A DNA stretch of 61,295 bases from an uncultured Romboutsia sp. (GCA_937880075.1 CALFLM010000054.1:1-61295); one strand, 5' to 3'; shown: positions 18,459-27,432, numbered from the stretch's first letter. Notes: a model not told the origin generated them from the sequence alone. Made by a program: numbers and translations.

Positions 18459-20009
18459 ATGCTAGTAGTAGAAAATGTAAGTCATGGCTTCGGAGCTAGA
18501 ACTATACTAGAAAATGTTTCATTTAGACTTAGAAAAGGTGAACATATAGCGTTAGTTGGAGCAAATGGAGAAGGGAAATCAACTTTTTTAAATATAATAA
18601 CAAAAAAACTTATGCCAGATGCAGGAAATATAAAGTGGTCATCAAGAGTTAGCGTAGGTTATTTAGATCAACATACAGTTCTTGAAAAAGGAAAGACTAT
18701 AAGAGATATATTAAGAGAAGCGTTTAAATCAATGTTTGATTTAGAGCAAGAAATGTTATCTATGTATGATAAGATGGGTGAAGCTAATGATGATGAAATG
18801 GCTAAACTTATGGAAGAAACATCAGAGATACAAACAATTTTAGAAAATAGCGGATTTTATATGATAGACGCTAAAATTCAAGAAATAGCAAATGGGTTAG
18901 GTCTTGGAGAAATAGGATTAGATAGAGATGTAACTGATTTAAGTGGAGGCCAAAGAACTAAAGTTCTTCTTACTAAATTATTACTAGAAAATCCTACAAT
19001 ATTAATACTAGATGAGCCGACTAACTATTTAGATGAAGAACATATAACTTGGTTAACAAGATATCTTCAAGAATATGAAAATAGTTTTGTATTAGTATCA
19101 CATGATATACCATTTATAAATAATACTTGCAATGTAATATACCATATGGAAAATGGAGAATTAAATAGATATAAAGGAAACTATGATGAGTTTGTAAGAC
19201 TTAATGAAATAAAAAAACGTCAAGAAGAACAAGCATATGATAAGCAAGTTGAAGAAAGAAAAAGGCTAGAAGATTTTATATCTAGAAATAAAGCTAGAGT
19301 TGCTACTCGTGGTATGGCTAACAGTAGACAAAAGCAATTAGATAAGATGGAGATTTTAGAAAAGCCAAAAGAGAAGATAAAGCCTACTTTTGGTTTTAAG
19401 GAAGCTAGAACTCCAAGTAGATTTGTATTTGAAACAAATGAGTTAGTTTTAGGTTATAATGAAGCTTTAACTAAGCCTTTAAACTTTATATTAGAAAGAA
19501 ATCAAAAGATAGCTTTAAAAGGTATGAATGGTATAGGTAAATCAACATTATTAAAAACATTACTTGGAATAATAAAGCCATTTAATGGGGACGTAAAACA
19601 CGGAGATTACTTAGAAGTTGGTTACTTTGAACAAGAGAGCTCAAGAGATAACTATAATACTCCAATGGATGAAGTATGGGCAGAATTCCCAGGGCTTACA
19701 AATTTTGAAGTTAGACAAAGTCTTGCTAAATGTGGTCTTACAAATGAACATATAACAAGTCAAATGAGAGTTTTAAGTGGAGGAGAAGCTGCTAAGGTAA
19801 GGTTATGTAAGATAATGTTAAAAGACATAAACTTACTAGTTCTAGATGAACCTACAAACCATTTAGATGTTGAGGCAAAGGATGAACTTAAAAAGGCTAT
19901 AAAAGAGTTTAAGGGAACTGTACTTTTAGTATGTCATGAACCAGAATTTTATATGGATATAGTAGATGATGTATGGAATATAGAGGATTTTACAACTAAA
20001 ATAGTATAA
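18459..20009 (+). CDS. ABC-F family ATP-binding protein
   Basis: A soluble protein with two ABC ATPase domains and no membrane part. ABC-F proteins act on the ribosome in translation control or antibiotic protection. Domain 1 shows GANGEGKST, the signature LSGGQRTK and LDEPTNYLD; domain 2 shows GMNGIGKST, LSGGEAAK and LDEPTNHLD. The linker between them (about residues 245-300) is charged and helical. It is 516 aa and most like the B. subtilis YfmM/YdiF group, with no known resistance assignment. The ATG follows GAGGTG. Confidence 0.95.
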   Translation: MLVVENVSHGFGARTILENVSFRLRKGEHIALVGANGEGKSTFLNIITKKLMPDAGNIKWSSRVSVGYLDQHTVLEKGKTIRDILREAFKSMFDLEQEMLSMYDKMGEANDDEMAKLMEETSEIQTILENSGFYMIDAKIQEIANGLGLGEIGLDRDVTDLSGGQRTKVLLTKLLLENPTILILDEPTNYLDEEHITWLTRYLQEYENSFVLVSHDIPFINNTCNVIYHMENGELNRYKGNYDEFVRLNEIKKRQEEQAYDKQVEERKRLEDFISRNKARVATRGMANSRQKQLDKMEILEKPKEKIKPTFGFKEARTPSRFVFETNELVLGYNEALTKPLNFILERNQKIALKGMNGIGKSTLLKTLLGIIKPFNGDVKHGDYLEVGYFEQESSRDNYNTPMDEVWAEFPGLTNFEVRQSLAKCGLTNEHITSQMRVLSGGEAAKVRLCKIMLKDINLLVLDEPTNHLDVEAKDELKKAIKEFKGTVLLVCHEPEFYMDIVDDVWNIEDFTTKIV

Positions 20010-20034
20010 TAAGATACTTTGGGGTATTGAATAT

Positions 20035-20664
20035 ATGAAAAAACTTATTAATGTAATATTTTCAGTTATTTTTAGTGTATTAATTATAAGTACAATAATA
20101 AAATTTACTGTAGGATTTAAGCAACTTTATTATTTTGATATAGATTATTTAAATATACCTGCTTTATCTGGTTTATCTAAAGAAGATATAAAAAAGAATT
20201 ATGATTATATGATTGATTATAACTTAGATAAAAATAAGAAGGAATTTGAATTACCGAGTATAAAATCCTCAGAGAATGGTAGAATTCACTTTGAAGAAGT
20301 TAGAGATATATTTCAAATATTAAATAATATATTTAATATTTCCTTAGTATTTTCTATAATAGGATTATTAATAAATATACTAAATAAAAATATTGAGTTT
20401 TTGAAAACTACATCGAAAACATTAATATTAATACCTTTAATATTAATGTTGCCTATAGTTGTAAATTTTAAAGGTAGTTTTGTACTATTTCATAAAATAA
20501 TGTTTAATAATGATTATTGGATATTTGATCCTAACTTAGATCCTGTAATAAATATTTTACCTGAAGAATTTTTCTTTCATGTAGGTCTTATGATTTTGTT
20601 TCTTATAATTATCGCTAGTTTAACTAATTACTTAATATATAGATTTTTAAAAAGAGAGCAGTAA
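20035..20664 (+). CDS. DUF1461 (TIGR01906 family) membrane protein
   Basis: A 209-aa membrane protein of unknown function. It has a membrane segment at residues 5-25, an extracellular-type loop (30-95) containing the family's FDIDYLNIP and LSKEDIKKNYDYMIDY motifs, and three more segments at about 95-115, 125-145 and 180-200. It starts 25 bases after the ABC-F gene, so the two are probably co-transcribed. Its stop codon lies in the loop of the terminator hairpin that follows. Confidence 0.85.
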   Translation: MKKLINVIFSVIFSVLIISTIIKFTVGFKQLYYFDIDYLNIPALSGLSKEDIKKNYDYMIDYNLDKNKKEFELPSIKSSENGRIHFEEVRDIFQILNNIFNISLVFSIIGLLINILNKNIEFLKTTSKTLILIPLILMLPIVVNFKGSFVLFHKIMFNNDYWIFDPNLDPVINILPEEFFFHVGLMILFLIIIASLTNYLIYRFLKREQ

Positions 20665-20678
20665 TCTGCTCTCTTTTT
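20649..20678. terminator. Bidirectional terminator
   Basis: A 13-bp stem (AAAAAGAGAGCAG with CTGCTCTCTTTTT) with a four-base loop lies between two convergent genes and has A and T runs on both sides. Confidence 0.93.
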
Positions 20679-20688
20679 AAAAAATATA

Positions 20689-20952
20689 CTAATCATTAAT
20701 TGATGTAATCTTAACAATATCTTTAAACTTACTAATAATATAATCGTAATTATTTTTATTATGAGGTAATAAACAATTAGAACAGTCTTTTATACCTTTA
20801 TCTGTATACTTAAAATTGCCACCACAGTTTTTACCTAATGCGTATAAAGGACAGTAGCAAAATAAGCAGTTAAATTCATCTGGCTTACTAGTTTTGTGGC
20901 AAGGAAAGAATTCACATTCTTTATGACTAAAAAACTTATAATTATCACTCAT
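20689..20952 (-). CDS. Cysteine-rich small domain protein
   Basis: An 87-aa protein matching the cysteine-rich small domain family (PF04071 type), thought to bind metal. Visible pattern: HKECEFFPCHK, FNCLFCYCPLYALGKNCGG and KDCSNCLLPH, with nine or ten Cys and two His positions. The ATG follows AAGGAGAT. The gene is monocistronic. In some genomes the domain is linked to cobalamin genes, but no such gene is nearby; the function is unknown. Confidence 0.88.
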   Translation of the reverse strand: MSDNYKFFSHKECEFFPCHKTSKPDEFNCLFCYCPLYALGKNCGGNFKYTDKGIKDCSNCLLPHNKNNYDYIISKFKDIVKITSIND

Positions 20953-21081
20953 ATTATTATCTCCTTAGTTTTACAATATTAATACAATTATACTAAATAT
21001 TTACATTGATGGTATAATAAAAAAATAAAAGTATAATACTATACTAAAATATTATATAAATCTATAAACGAGGTGTTACTT

Positions 21082-22365
21082 ATGGAAGAAAAAAGGGAAA
21101 GAGCCTTGCTTGTAGGACTTAATATAACATCTACAGCAAGAAAAACTGATGATATAGATATAAATGAATCAATGGAAGAATTAAAAGAACTAGCAAAGGC
21201 TGCAGGAGCAGAGGTAGTAGGAAGTTTAATTCAAAATAGACAATCTAGAGATTCTGCATTTTATGTAGGAAAAGGAAAGGTAGAAGAAATAAAGGCATAT
21301 AGTGATTCATTAGGAGCTACAGTAGTTATTTTTAATGATGAGTTATCAGGAGCTCATATAAGAAATATAGAAGAGGTAGTAGGAATAAAAATTATAGATA
21401 GAACTACACTAATACTTGATATATTTGCTCAGCGAGCACTTAGTAAAGAAGGAAAACTTCAAGTTGAGTTAGCTCAATTAAATTATAGATTACCTAGATT
21501 ATATGGAATGGGTGGTCAAATGAGTAGAACTGGAGCTGGTATAGGTACTAGAGGTCCAGGGGAACAAAAGCTTGAAATAGATAAAAGAAATATACTTAAT
21601 AAAGCAGCTGATATAAGACGTGAACTTAGAGAAGTTAAAAAAATAAGAGAGACTCAAAGAGTTCAACGTCTAAAATCTAGTATCCCTATAGTAGCACTTG
21701 TTGGATATACAAATGCAGGTAAATCAACTTTATTAAATGAGCTTATAAAAACTCATAAGGATTATGATGTAGAAAAAGAAGTAATGGCAAAAGATATGCT
21801 ATTTGCAACTTTAGATGTAACTTTAAGAAAAGCGCTATTACCTAATAAAAAAGAATTTTTAGTTGTAGATACAGTTGGATTTGTAAGTAAGCTTCCTCAT
21901 GATTTAGTAGAAGCATTTAAAGCAACTTTAGAAGAAGTTCAATATGCTGACTTAATTTTACACGTAATAGATGCTACAAATTCAAACTATGAATTACAAA
22001 AAAGCACTACAGAGAAGGTTCTTAAGGAATTAGGTGCAGATACTAAGCCAACTATACTTGTGTACAATAAGATAGATAGGTTAGAACTTGATATTTATCC
22101 TAAAAACCACGATGATATAGTATATATATCTGCTAAAAAGGGGATAAATATGGATAAGTTAATAGACATTATACAAGATAATATAATGAAAAATACTTAT
22201 GCCGTAACTTTAATGCTACCTTATGAAAGAGGAGATATATTTAGTAGGTTAAAGAACAAATATAATATAGAAAACTTCGAATATTTAGAAAATGGAATAA
22301 AGTTAGATGTAAATTTAGAAGAAGAAGACTATAATATATATAAAGAGTATATTTTAGAAAAGTAG
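21082..22365 (+). CDS. hflX: GTPase HflX
   Basis: A ribosome-associated GTPase that splits stalled or heat-damaged 70S ribosomes. The N-terminal HflX domain includes the glycine-rich linker GMGGQMSRTGAGIGTRGPGE at about residues 140-160, followed by the coiled-coil segment and the G domain: GYTNAGKST (G1), DTVGF (G3), NKID (G4) and SAKKG (G5). I chose the ATG at 21082, seven bases after GAGGTG; the GTG at 21073 belongs to that ribosome binding site. Length 427 aa is typical. A HEAT protein gene follows after 8 bases. Confidence 0.97.
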   Translation: MEEKRERALLVGLNITSTARKTDDIDINESMEELKELAKAAGAEVVGSLIQNRQSRDSAFYVGKGKVEEIKAYSDSLGATVVIFNDELSGAHIRNIEEVVGIKIIDRTTLILDIFAQRALSKEGKLQVELAQLNYRLPRLYGMGGQMSRTGAGIGTRGPGEQKLEIDKRNILNKAADIRRELREVKKIRETQRVQRLKSSIPIVALVGYTNAGKSTLLNELIKTHKDYDVEKEVMAKDMLFATLDVTLRKALLPNKKEFLVVDTVGFVSKLPHDLVEAFKATLEEVQYADLILHVIDATNSNYELQKSTTEKVLKELGADTKPTILVYNKIDRLELDIYPKNHDDIVYISAKKGINMDKLIDIIQDNIMKNTYAVTLMLPYERGDIFSRLKNKYNIENFEYLENGIKLDVNLEEEDYNIYKEYILEK

Positions 22366-22373
22366 GGAGTATT

Positions 22374-23036
22374 ATGAATATAAGTTGGGATAATATAGAC
22401 AAGTTAGAAGATCACTATATAACATATCTTCTATACAAAGAATCTAGGAGCGTATCTCAAATCAGTAAAATAAGAAATCTATCAACTTCTCAAGTAAATG
22501 ATCAATTAATAAAAGCTAAGCTAGAAATAAAATCTATGCTCAAGGATAAAATAGAATTATCTAAGGATGTAATAGATAAATTTTTAGTTCTTAATAAAAA
22601 TGATAGACTAAAATTTATGGATAATTTAAATGAAGAAAGAATGCTAGATTTTAAAAGAAAGTTATACAAAAGAATAATTACTGAAAAAAATGCAGAGGAC
22701 TTAATGATATTAATATGGGCAACAGGTGAATTAAAGGATGAAAGATTTTTAGCATTATTACATCCTCTTACAAGCCATAGACACTCTGATGTAAGGAGAA
22801 TAACATATTCAGCTCTTAGAAAAGTAGAATCTACAAGTAGTAGAGAGTACTTACACAGAGGACTTTATGATAGCAATCCTCAAACAAGGCAATACTGTGC
22901 AAAAGCTCTTGCTAAAATAGGTAATAAAAATAGCTTAAAGATGTTAAAGCAACTGAGAAATAAGAAAAATTTCGAAAAAGAATATGTACTAAAAGCATAT
23001 GAAGAAGCAATCAGTACATTGGAAGAAGATATTTAA
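22374..23036 (+). CDS. HTH/HEAT-repeat protein
   Basis: A 220-aa protein with an N-terminal sigma-factor region 4-like helix-turn-helix (YKESRSVSQISKIRNLSTSQ, about residues 21-40), a charged helical middle, and C-terminal HEAT-type helical repeats at about 115-205 (LLHPLTSHRHSDVRRITYSA and GLYDSNPQTRQYCAKALAKI). It starts 8 bases after hflX and is probably translated from the same mRNA. A regulator or adaptor role is plausible, but the target is unknown. Confidence 0.8.
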   Translation: MNISWDNIDKLEDHYITYLLYKESRSVSQISKIRNLSTSQVNDQLIKAKLEIKSMLKDKIELSKDVIDKFLVLNKNDRLKFMDNLNEERMLDFKRKLYKRIITEKNAEDLMILIWATGELKDERFLALLHPLTSHRHSDVRRITYSALRKVESTSSREYLHRGLYDSNPQTRQYCAKALAKIGNKNSLKMLKQLRNKKNFEKEYVLKAYEEAISTLEEDI

Positions 23037-23296
23037 CATATTTAACTTTATTTAACATATAATTCAGTAAATAAGATATTTATCTATAGTGTATCTCTAG
23101 AAGTTAACATAAATATTCGCTTAACTTGACGGTTAGAGCGTAAATATGGTTATAAGAATTAAGAAATACATAAATTCTTATAGTAACATCTTAGCAAATA
23201 ATTTCAAGTATAGCGATTGAAATTTATATTACAACTAAAATCAGATAAATCGTAAATTTCTTAAATCCAAAAAGATGGTTAATAGGAGGGGTTTAA

Positions 23297-23737
23297 ATGA
23301 TAGTAAGACATTGTGCAGGTGGAGTAGTATTTTATGCTAATAAGGTGTTACTTGTTAAGAATGATAGAGGAGAATGGACTTTACCAAAAGGCAAAATACA
23401 TCAAGATGAATTAAAACATTCTAGTGCAGTTTTAAGGGTCAAAGATGAAACAGGAGTAGAGGCTAGTATTTTAGAAACTGCTGGTAATACAATGTATCAG
23501 TTTTTTTCAAGAAGTAGACAACAAGAAGTATGTAATGCTATTACATGGTATATAATGCAAACTGATAGCAATGATTTTATATTAAAGGATGAATTTATTG
23601 ATGGTGGTTTTTATAAAGTTAAAGAAGCTATAGATATGCTAACTCATAGTCAAGAAAAATCTTTAGTTGATATTTCATACAAGAAGTATAAAGAACTAAA
23701 AAGAAATAATATAGAAGATGGATTAGCTACAAATTAA
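23297..23737 (+). CDS. Nudix-fold protein with a degenerate Nudix box
   Basis: A 146-aa protein with the Nudix fold: the WTLPKGKI strand-loop is followed by the region that should read G-x5-E-x7-R-E-U-x-E-E-x-G-U. Here the second half reads LRVKDETGV, so the R-E pair is replaced by L-R and the first of the two E residues is D. Loss of these metal-binding acids makes normal Nudix hydrolysis doubtful; it could be a ligand-binding relic or an altered enzyme. The ATG follows AGGAGGGG. It is monocistronic with its own terminator. Confidence 0.82.
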   Translation: MIVRHCAGGVVFYANKVLLVKNDRGEWTLPKGKIHQDELKHSSAVLRVKDETGVEASILETAGNTMYQFFSRSRQQEVCNAITWYIMQTDSNDFILKDEFIDGGFYKVKEAIDMLTHSQEKSLVDISYKKYKELKRNNIEDGLATN

Positions 23738-23746
23738 GATATTAAT

Positions 23747-23777
23747 AAAAAAGAAAGGATATTTCCTTTCTTTTTTT
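23747..23777 (+). terminator. Terminator after the Nudix-like gene
   Basis: AAAAAGAAAGGA pairs with TCCTTTCTTTTT around a three-base loop and ends in seven T residues. Confidence 0.9.
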
Positions 23778-23945
23778 ACGTATAAGTAAATTTATAGCAT
23801 GAAAAGTTTTGTAGATAACCTATGAATATAAGTAATATCAATAACTTTATAAACTTAAAAAATAACATTTTGAAATACTTCGCCAACACAGTGGCTTAAG
23901 AAACGGATATATCGTTGGTGGTATTAAGTGTTTTTCCTATAGGTT
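23777..23945. repeat. Modular intergenic repeat, copy A
   Basis: Contains GATAACCTATGAATATAAG and TAAGTAATATCAATAA (shared with copy B), then CGCCAACAC and GAAACGGATATATCGTTGG (shared with copies B and C). It starts right at the T run of a terminator, as copy B does. It fills most of the 302-base gap between the Nudix-like gene and yigZ and contains no convincing ORF. Confidence 0.7.
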
Positions 23946-23972
23946 ACTTGGTGAATCTAATTTTATTTAAAG

Positions 23973-24001
23973 TTGTACCTAAAAAATATATTGGCTATAA
24001 T
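23973..24001 (+). promoter_or_regulatory. Candidate promoter of yigZ
   Basis: TTGTAC (23973-23978) and a perfect TATAAT (23996-24001) with a 17-base spacer lie 39 bases upstream of the start codon. Confidence 0.7.
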
Positions 24002-24039
24002 AACAATAGAAGTTTATTTAGATAAGTCGGAGGATATAA

Positions 24040-24684
24040 ATGAGTACATATAAAACATTACATGAATTTGGAATGGATGAAATCATAATAGAGAAATCTA
24101 CTTTTATTGGATATGCAAAACCTATAAAAACAGAAGAAGAGGCCATTGAATTTGTAAATGAAATAAAGAAAAAACATAAAGATGCAACTCATAACGTATG
24201 GGCATATACTGTTGGAAAAACTATGAATATACAAAGATATAGTGATGATGGTGAACCACAAGGAACAGCAGGAATTCCAACTTTAGAGGTTATAAAAAAA
24301 GAAGATTTAAGAGATGTAGTAGTTGTTGTAACAAGATATTTTGGTGGAGTTAAGTTAGGTGCTGGAGGATTAGTTAGAGCTTACACTAAAGGTGCTAAAA
24401 TCGGAATAGACGCTGCAAAAGTAATAGAAAAAGTAATGTATAAAGAAGTTAGAATTAAGATAGACTACAATCAACTTGGAAAAGTACAAAATGAAATAAT
24501 GAATATGAATTATTTTGTTAAAGATACTATATATGAAGATAATGTAGAAATAATAGTATATTCAAGATTAGAGGAAGTGAAAGTATTAACTGATAAAATA
24601 GTTGATATAACTAGTGCTACAGCTGAAATAAACTTAGGTGAAGAATTTTATTTATCAGAGCAAAATGGAAATATAATACTATAA
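24040..24684 (+). CDS. yigZ: YigZ/IMPACT family protein
   Basis: A 214-aa member of the UPF0029/IMPACT family. The N-terminal domain carries the signature YSDDGEPQGTAGIPTLEVI at about residues 67-85 and RYFGGVKLGAGGLVRAYT at about 96-113; the C-terminal half has the DUF1949 domain. In eukaryotes IMPACT modulates translation control; the bacterial role is unsettled. The ATG follows GGAGGATAT. The stop codon lies inside a long perfect hairpin. Confidence 0.95.
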   Translation: MSTYKTLHEFGMDEIIIEKSTFIGYAKPIKTEEEAIEFVNEIKKKHKDATHNVWAYTVGKTMNIQRYSDDGEPQGTAGIPTLEVIKKEDLRDVVVVVTRYFGGVKLGAGGLVRAYTKGAKIGIDAAKVIEKVMYKEVRIKIDYNQLGKVQNEIMNMNYFVKDTIYEDNVEIIVYSRLEEVKVLTDKIVDITSATAEINLGEEFYLSEQNGNIIL

Positions 24685-24717
24685 AATAGGTTGAGTATCA
24701 ACCTATTTTATAGTATT
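24675..24717. terminator. Long perfect hairpin over the yigZ stop codon
   Basis: A 20-bp perfect stem (24675-24694 with 24698-24717) closes a three-base loop. The last codons and the stop of yigZ form the left arm. It lies between convergent genes; neither side has a long T run, so its termination efficiency is uncertain. Confidence 0.8.
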
Positions 24718-24802
24718 AAGGGATTATAAATTATTTCCAAACTGATAATGATTTGGGACCTTTTAGTGTTTGCCGTATAAATATTTTAAATTTTATTACT
24801 TG

Positions 24803-25174
24803 CTACATTTTTTCTTTCTTATGTTCAAAGAAACCTTTTTTTATTTCTATACACCCAACTATTAATAGAAATATGCCAAAAATCTTTCTTAAAATTTCTG
24901 AAGATAAGTAATTTGCTACAAATGAACCACATATTGCACCTAAAACACCAAATATAGCTATTGGTATAACCAATGAAAATACGACATTTTTATTTTTTAT
25001 ATGTATTATCAAAGCAAAGATAGTCATAGGTATAGATGAAAGTAAATTTACACTTTGTGCGATTTTAGGATCGATATGTGCAAATAGTATTAATGCGGGA
25101 ATTAATATTGTTCCACCACCCATTCCCATACCACCAATAATACCTGCAAAAAATCCTATTATAGTTAAAAACAT
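24803..25174 (-). CDS. TauE/SafE family permease, half-size protein 2
   Basis: A 123-aa membrane protein that is one half of a TauE/SafE (TSUP) anion exporter. It has the repeat motif FFAGIIGGMGMGGGTILIPA at about residues 8-27 and three to four membrane segments. The start ATG follows GGATGGTG and overlaps the end of the upstream half gene by 10 bases, so translation is coupled. The two halves probably assemble as a heterodimer. The substrate (sulfite, sulfonate or other anion) cannot be told. Confidence 0.9.
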   Translation of the reverse strand: MFLTIIGFFAGIIGGMGMGGGTILIPALILFAHIDPKIAQSVNLLSSIPMTIFALIIHIKNKNVVFSLVIPIAIFGVLGAICGSFVANYLSSEILRKIFGIFLLIVGCIEIKKGFFEHKKEKM

Positions 25175-25542
25175 TGAAACACCATCCTTATAGCAGCTAT
25201 TATCATTATTGCACCAAATGTAATTCTAAGAAATTTGCCAGTTACTTTTGATAAAAGTTTAGCACCTAAAATACCCCCAGCAATACTACCAATAGCTACT
25301 TTCAAAGTTAATGAAATATCATATGTACCTTTTGATATGTAAATTACTGAGCTAGCACTAGTTAAAAATACTATTATAGCAAGGGCTGTAGCATGAGATT
25401 TATGTTCTTCTACTTTGACTATATTATTTAGTATAGGTACAAGTAAAGTACCCCCACCAGATCCAAATATACCATTAACAAAACCAGTAAAAATACCTAT
25501 TATAGAGTTTTTTATATTAAAGTTAAAATATTTATTTTTCAA
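25165..25542 (-). CDS. TauE/SafE family permease, half-size protein 1
   Basis: A 125-aa partner of the next gene, with the matching motif FTGFVNGIFGSGGGTLLVPI at about residues 18-37 and three to four membrane segments. I chose a TTG start at 25542, preceded by AGAAGGTG; the GTG nine bases upstream is part of that site. Full-length family members are about 250 aa, equal to the two proteins together, so this is a natural split or an ancestral two-gene form, not a frameshift, because each half has its own start and ribosome binding site. Confidence 0.9.
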   Translation of the reverse strand: MKNKYFNFNIKNSIIGIFTGFVNGIFGSGGGTLLVPILNNIVKVEEHKSHATALAIIVFLTSASSVIYISKGTYDISLTLKVAIGSIAGGILGAKLLSKVTGKFLRITFGAIMIIAAIRMVFQCF

Positions 25543-25719
25543 TGTAATCACCTTCTTTTAGTAGTATTTACAAAATTTAAAAATATATTTATATAATTAA
25601 TCATAAAATTTATATTTGAATTAATTAAGAACTACTAAATTTAAGTGTATAAAATTTGCTAATTGATAGTGCTTACTTGATTATATATTAAATAATTAGT
25701 TGATTTAATATTATGAAAA

Positions 25720-25760
25720 ATAAATAAGGTTAACTCTTATTCAGAGTTAACCTTATTTAT
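25720..25760 (-). terminator. Terminator of the DUF1576 operon
   Basis: A perfect stem (AAATAAGGTTAACTCT with AGAGTTAACCTTATTT) with a five-base loop is followed on the minus strand by TTTTTC. Confidence 0.93.
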
Positions 25761-25792
25761 TTTTAGTTATTAATAATTTAGATTAAAACAAT

Positions 25793-26149
25793 TTATTTAC
25801 TACATTTTGTTGAGCATCGATACATAACTATATGTAAATCCTTATCAATTTTATTTACTGTAGCTTTATCGACCATAGAACCTACTAAGAATAATTCATC
25901 TTCATGGGAATCATCACCCATTAATTCCCAATAAAACTCTTCAACTTCACATTGTCTTTGAATATTTAAAACATCATTAAGAGATGCAATTTCATCATTA
26001 GGATAAGCTGAATTATAATCTATTATAGTTATAGTTGATAAGTCTGAATCTCTTTTTATATGAACATTTATATCATTTGATCCACTTCTCATTAATAGAG
26101 ATGTAACCTCATCAACTAATTTTGTTATCTTTTTTACTTCATTTTGCAA
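25793..26149 (-). CDS. Conserved small protein coupled to the DUF1576 gene
   Basis: A 118-aa soluble protein I do not recognise. It has an N-terminal helix (VKKITKLVDEVTSLLMRSG), predicted strands (INVHIKRDSDLSTITIIDYN) and an acidic middle, and ends in a Cys-containing tail (MYRCSTKCSK). It starts at TTG with AAGGAGG eight bases upstream; that ribosome binding site overlaps the end of the DUF1576 gene, so the two are translated from one mRNA. The function is unknown; it could be a cytoplasmic partner of the membrane protein. Confidence 0.8.
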   Translation of the reverse strand: MQNEVKKITKLVDEVTSLLMRSGSNDINVHIKRDSDLSTITIIDYNSAYPNDEIASLNDVLNIQRQCEVEEFYWELMGDDSHEDELFLVGSMVDKATVNKIDKDLHIVMYRCSTKCSK

Positions 26150-26154
26150 TTAAG

Positions 26155-27432
26155 TTACCTCCTTTTTACAAATGCGTCGAGTATAGGTAATAAGAAACCT
26201 GCAACTAGTCCGCCTGCAAATCCATTATTATATAAATTTACCCCACCGTGTATTATACCAACATTTGTCGCTAAAAGGAAATGTAATATTCCAGCGATAA
26301 ATCCTATATTAGAACCATATACTCCAGCTATAGGAGCTAAAGTTGTTGAAAATAAGACAGTTATAATAACTCCTGTTGATGATATATCATTTCCTAAAAA
26401 CAAGGCTGTTACTATTACGCCTAAGACAATAGGTAAACAGTTTTTTATATGTTTCCCAAAGGCACCAAATCCTACAACTGTGAATATACCTGCTATTACA
26501 GGTCCATTTACTACTCCACCTATTAAAAGCACATATGATAGTGAAATTAATCCCATAAGTCCCATGTTAAAAAATGTTACCCCGTATCCCATTAAATAAG
26601 TGTAATCTGTAACTACTTTACCACTATAGTTAAAGATATATTTATATTCATTTAAAGCGTTTTTATTTACTGAAATACCTATCCAAATTAAGTAAATAAA
26701 CATTGCCACTAACGTTAATATTAAAAATATATTATTTTCTAAATATAAAATATTTACAGACTCTATTTTAATATCAAGGCTTCTAAGGGCACTTGTTAGT
26801 ATAGTACCTAATATACCTGCTGTAAACCCAAGATTGTAAATATTATAACCATCATAAAACTTTACCATATGAGATGCTAGTGGTGTAATTATAAATCCTA
26901 TAAATATACCAACTGAAATACCTATTAAAATAGCTATTTTAGTTGGTAATATATTTGAAAAACTAATTTCACTAATTACAGGTGAAAGAGCCGTAGCAAA
27001 CATAATTGATACTATTATATCTTTAAAATCTATTTTTTTATGATGACTATATAAATATCCTCCAATATATATTGGGATTATATTAAATATATTTTTTCCA
27101 AAGAATGAAAAGCCCATAACTGTCATAAAAGCAGCTAAGATAAGTCCATTGATTCTTAATTTATATTTTTTTAATAAATATAGATTATAAAAACTTATTA
27201 AGGCGACATTAATAAATGTAGAACCGATTCCACCAACAGATAGGAAATCTGTAATTAATATTGATGGTGAAATTAAAATATTTTTTAATCCAGAATATAA
27301 GGTTAAGTTTGTTTCACCATTAAAATATGAAAAAAGTATTCCTAAAATCATAAATGTTATCGGAAATATAAATAATATTTTGAGTTTTTGTTCTTTATGC
27401 AATTCTTTTTCTTGATACTTGTGTATATACAT
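26155..27432 (-). CDS. DUF1576 membrane protein
   Basis: A 425-aa integral membrane protein with about ten to twelve predicted segments. It matches the DUF1576 family by its overall form and by two similar halves, each ending in a glycine-rich block (GYNIYNLGFTAGILGTIL and GGVNLYNNGFAGGLVAGFLL). The internal repeat suggests a transporter-like fold with inverted halves, which is inference. The ATG follows AAGGAGG. It is the first gene of a two-gene unit and is divergent from nadE. Confidence 0.85.
   Translation of the reverse strand: MYIHKYQEKELHKEQKLKILFIFPITFMILGILFSYFNGETNLTLYSGLKNILISPSILITDFLSVGGIGSTFINVALISFYNLYLLKKYKLRINGLILAAFMTVMGFSFFGKNIFNIIPIYIGGYLYSHHKKIDFKDIIVSIMFATALSPVISEISFSNILPTKIAILIGISVGIFIGFIITPLASHMVKFYDGYNIYNLGFTAGILGTILTSALRSLDIKIESVNILYLENNIFLILTLVAMFIYLIWIGISVNKNALNEYKYIFNYSGKVVTDYTYLMGYGVTFFNMGLMGLISLSYVLLIGGVVNGPVIAGIFTVVGFGAFGKHIKNCLPIVLGVIVTALFLGNDISSTGVIITVLFSTTLAPIAGVYGSNIGFIAGILHFLLATNVGIIHGGVNLYNNGFAGGLVAGFLLPILDAFVKRR

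Noticed and set aside
24803..25542. Frameshifted single TauE/SafE gene
   Set aside because: Each half has its own start codon and ribosome binding site, and both are well-formed proteins.
26144..26599. A 151-codon open frame on the plus strand
   Set aside because: It overlaps the well-supported minus-strand DUF1576 gene and has no ribosome binding site.
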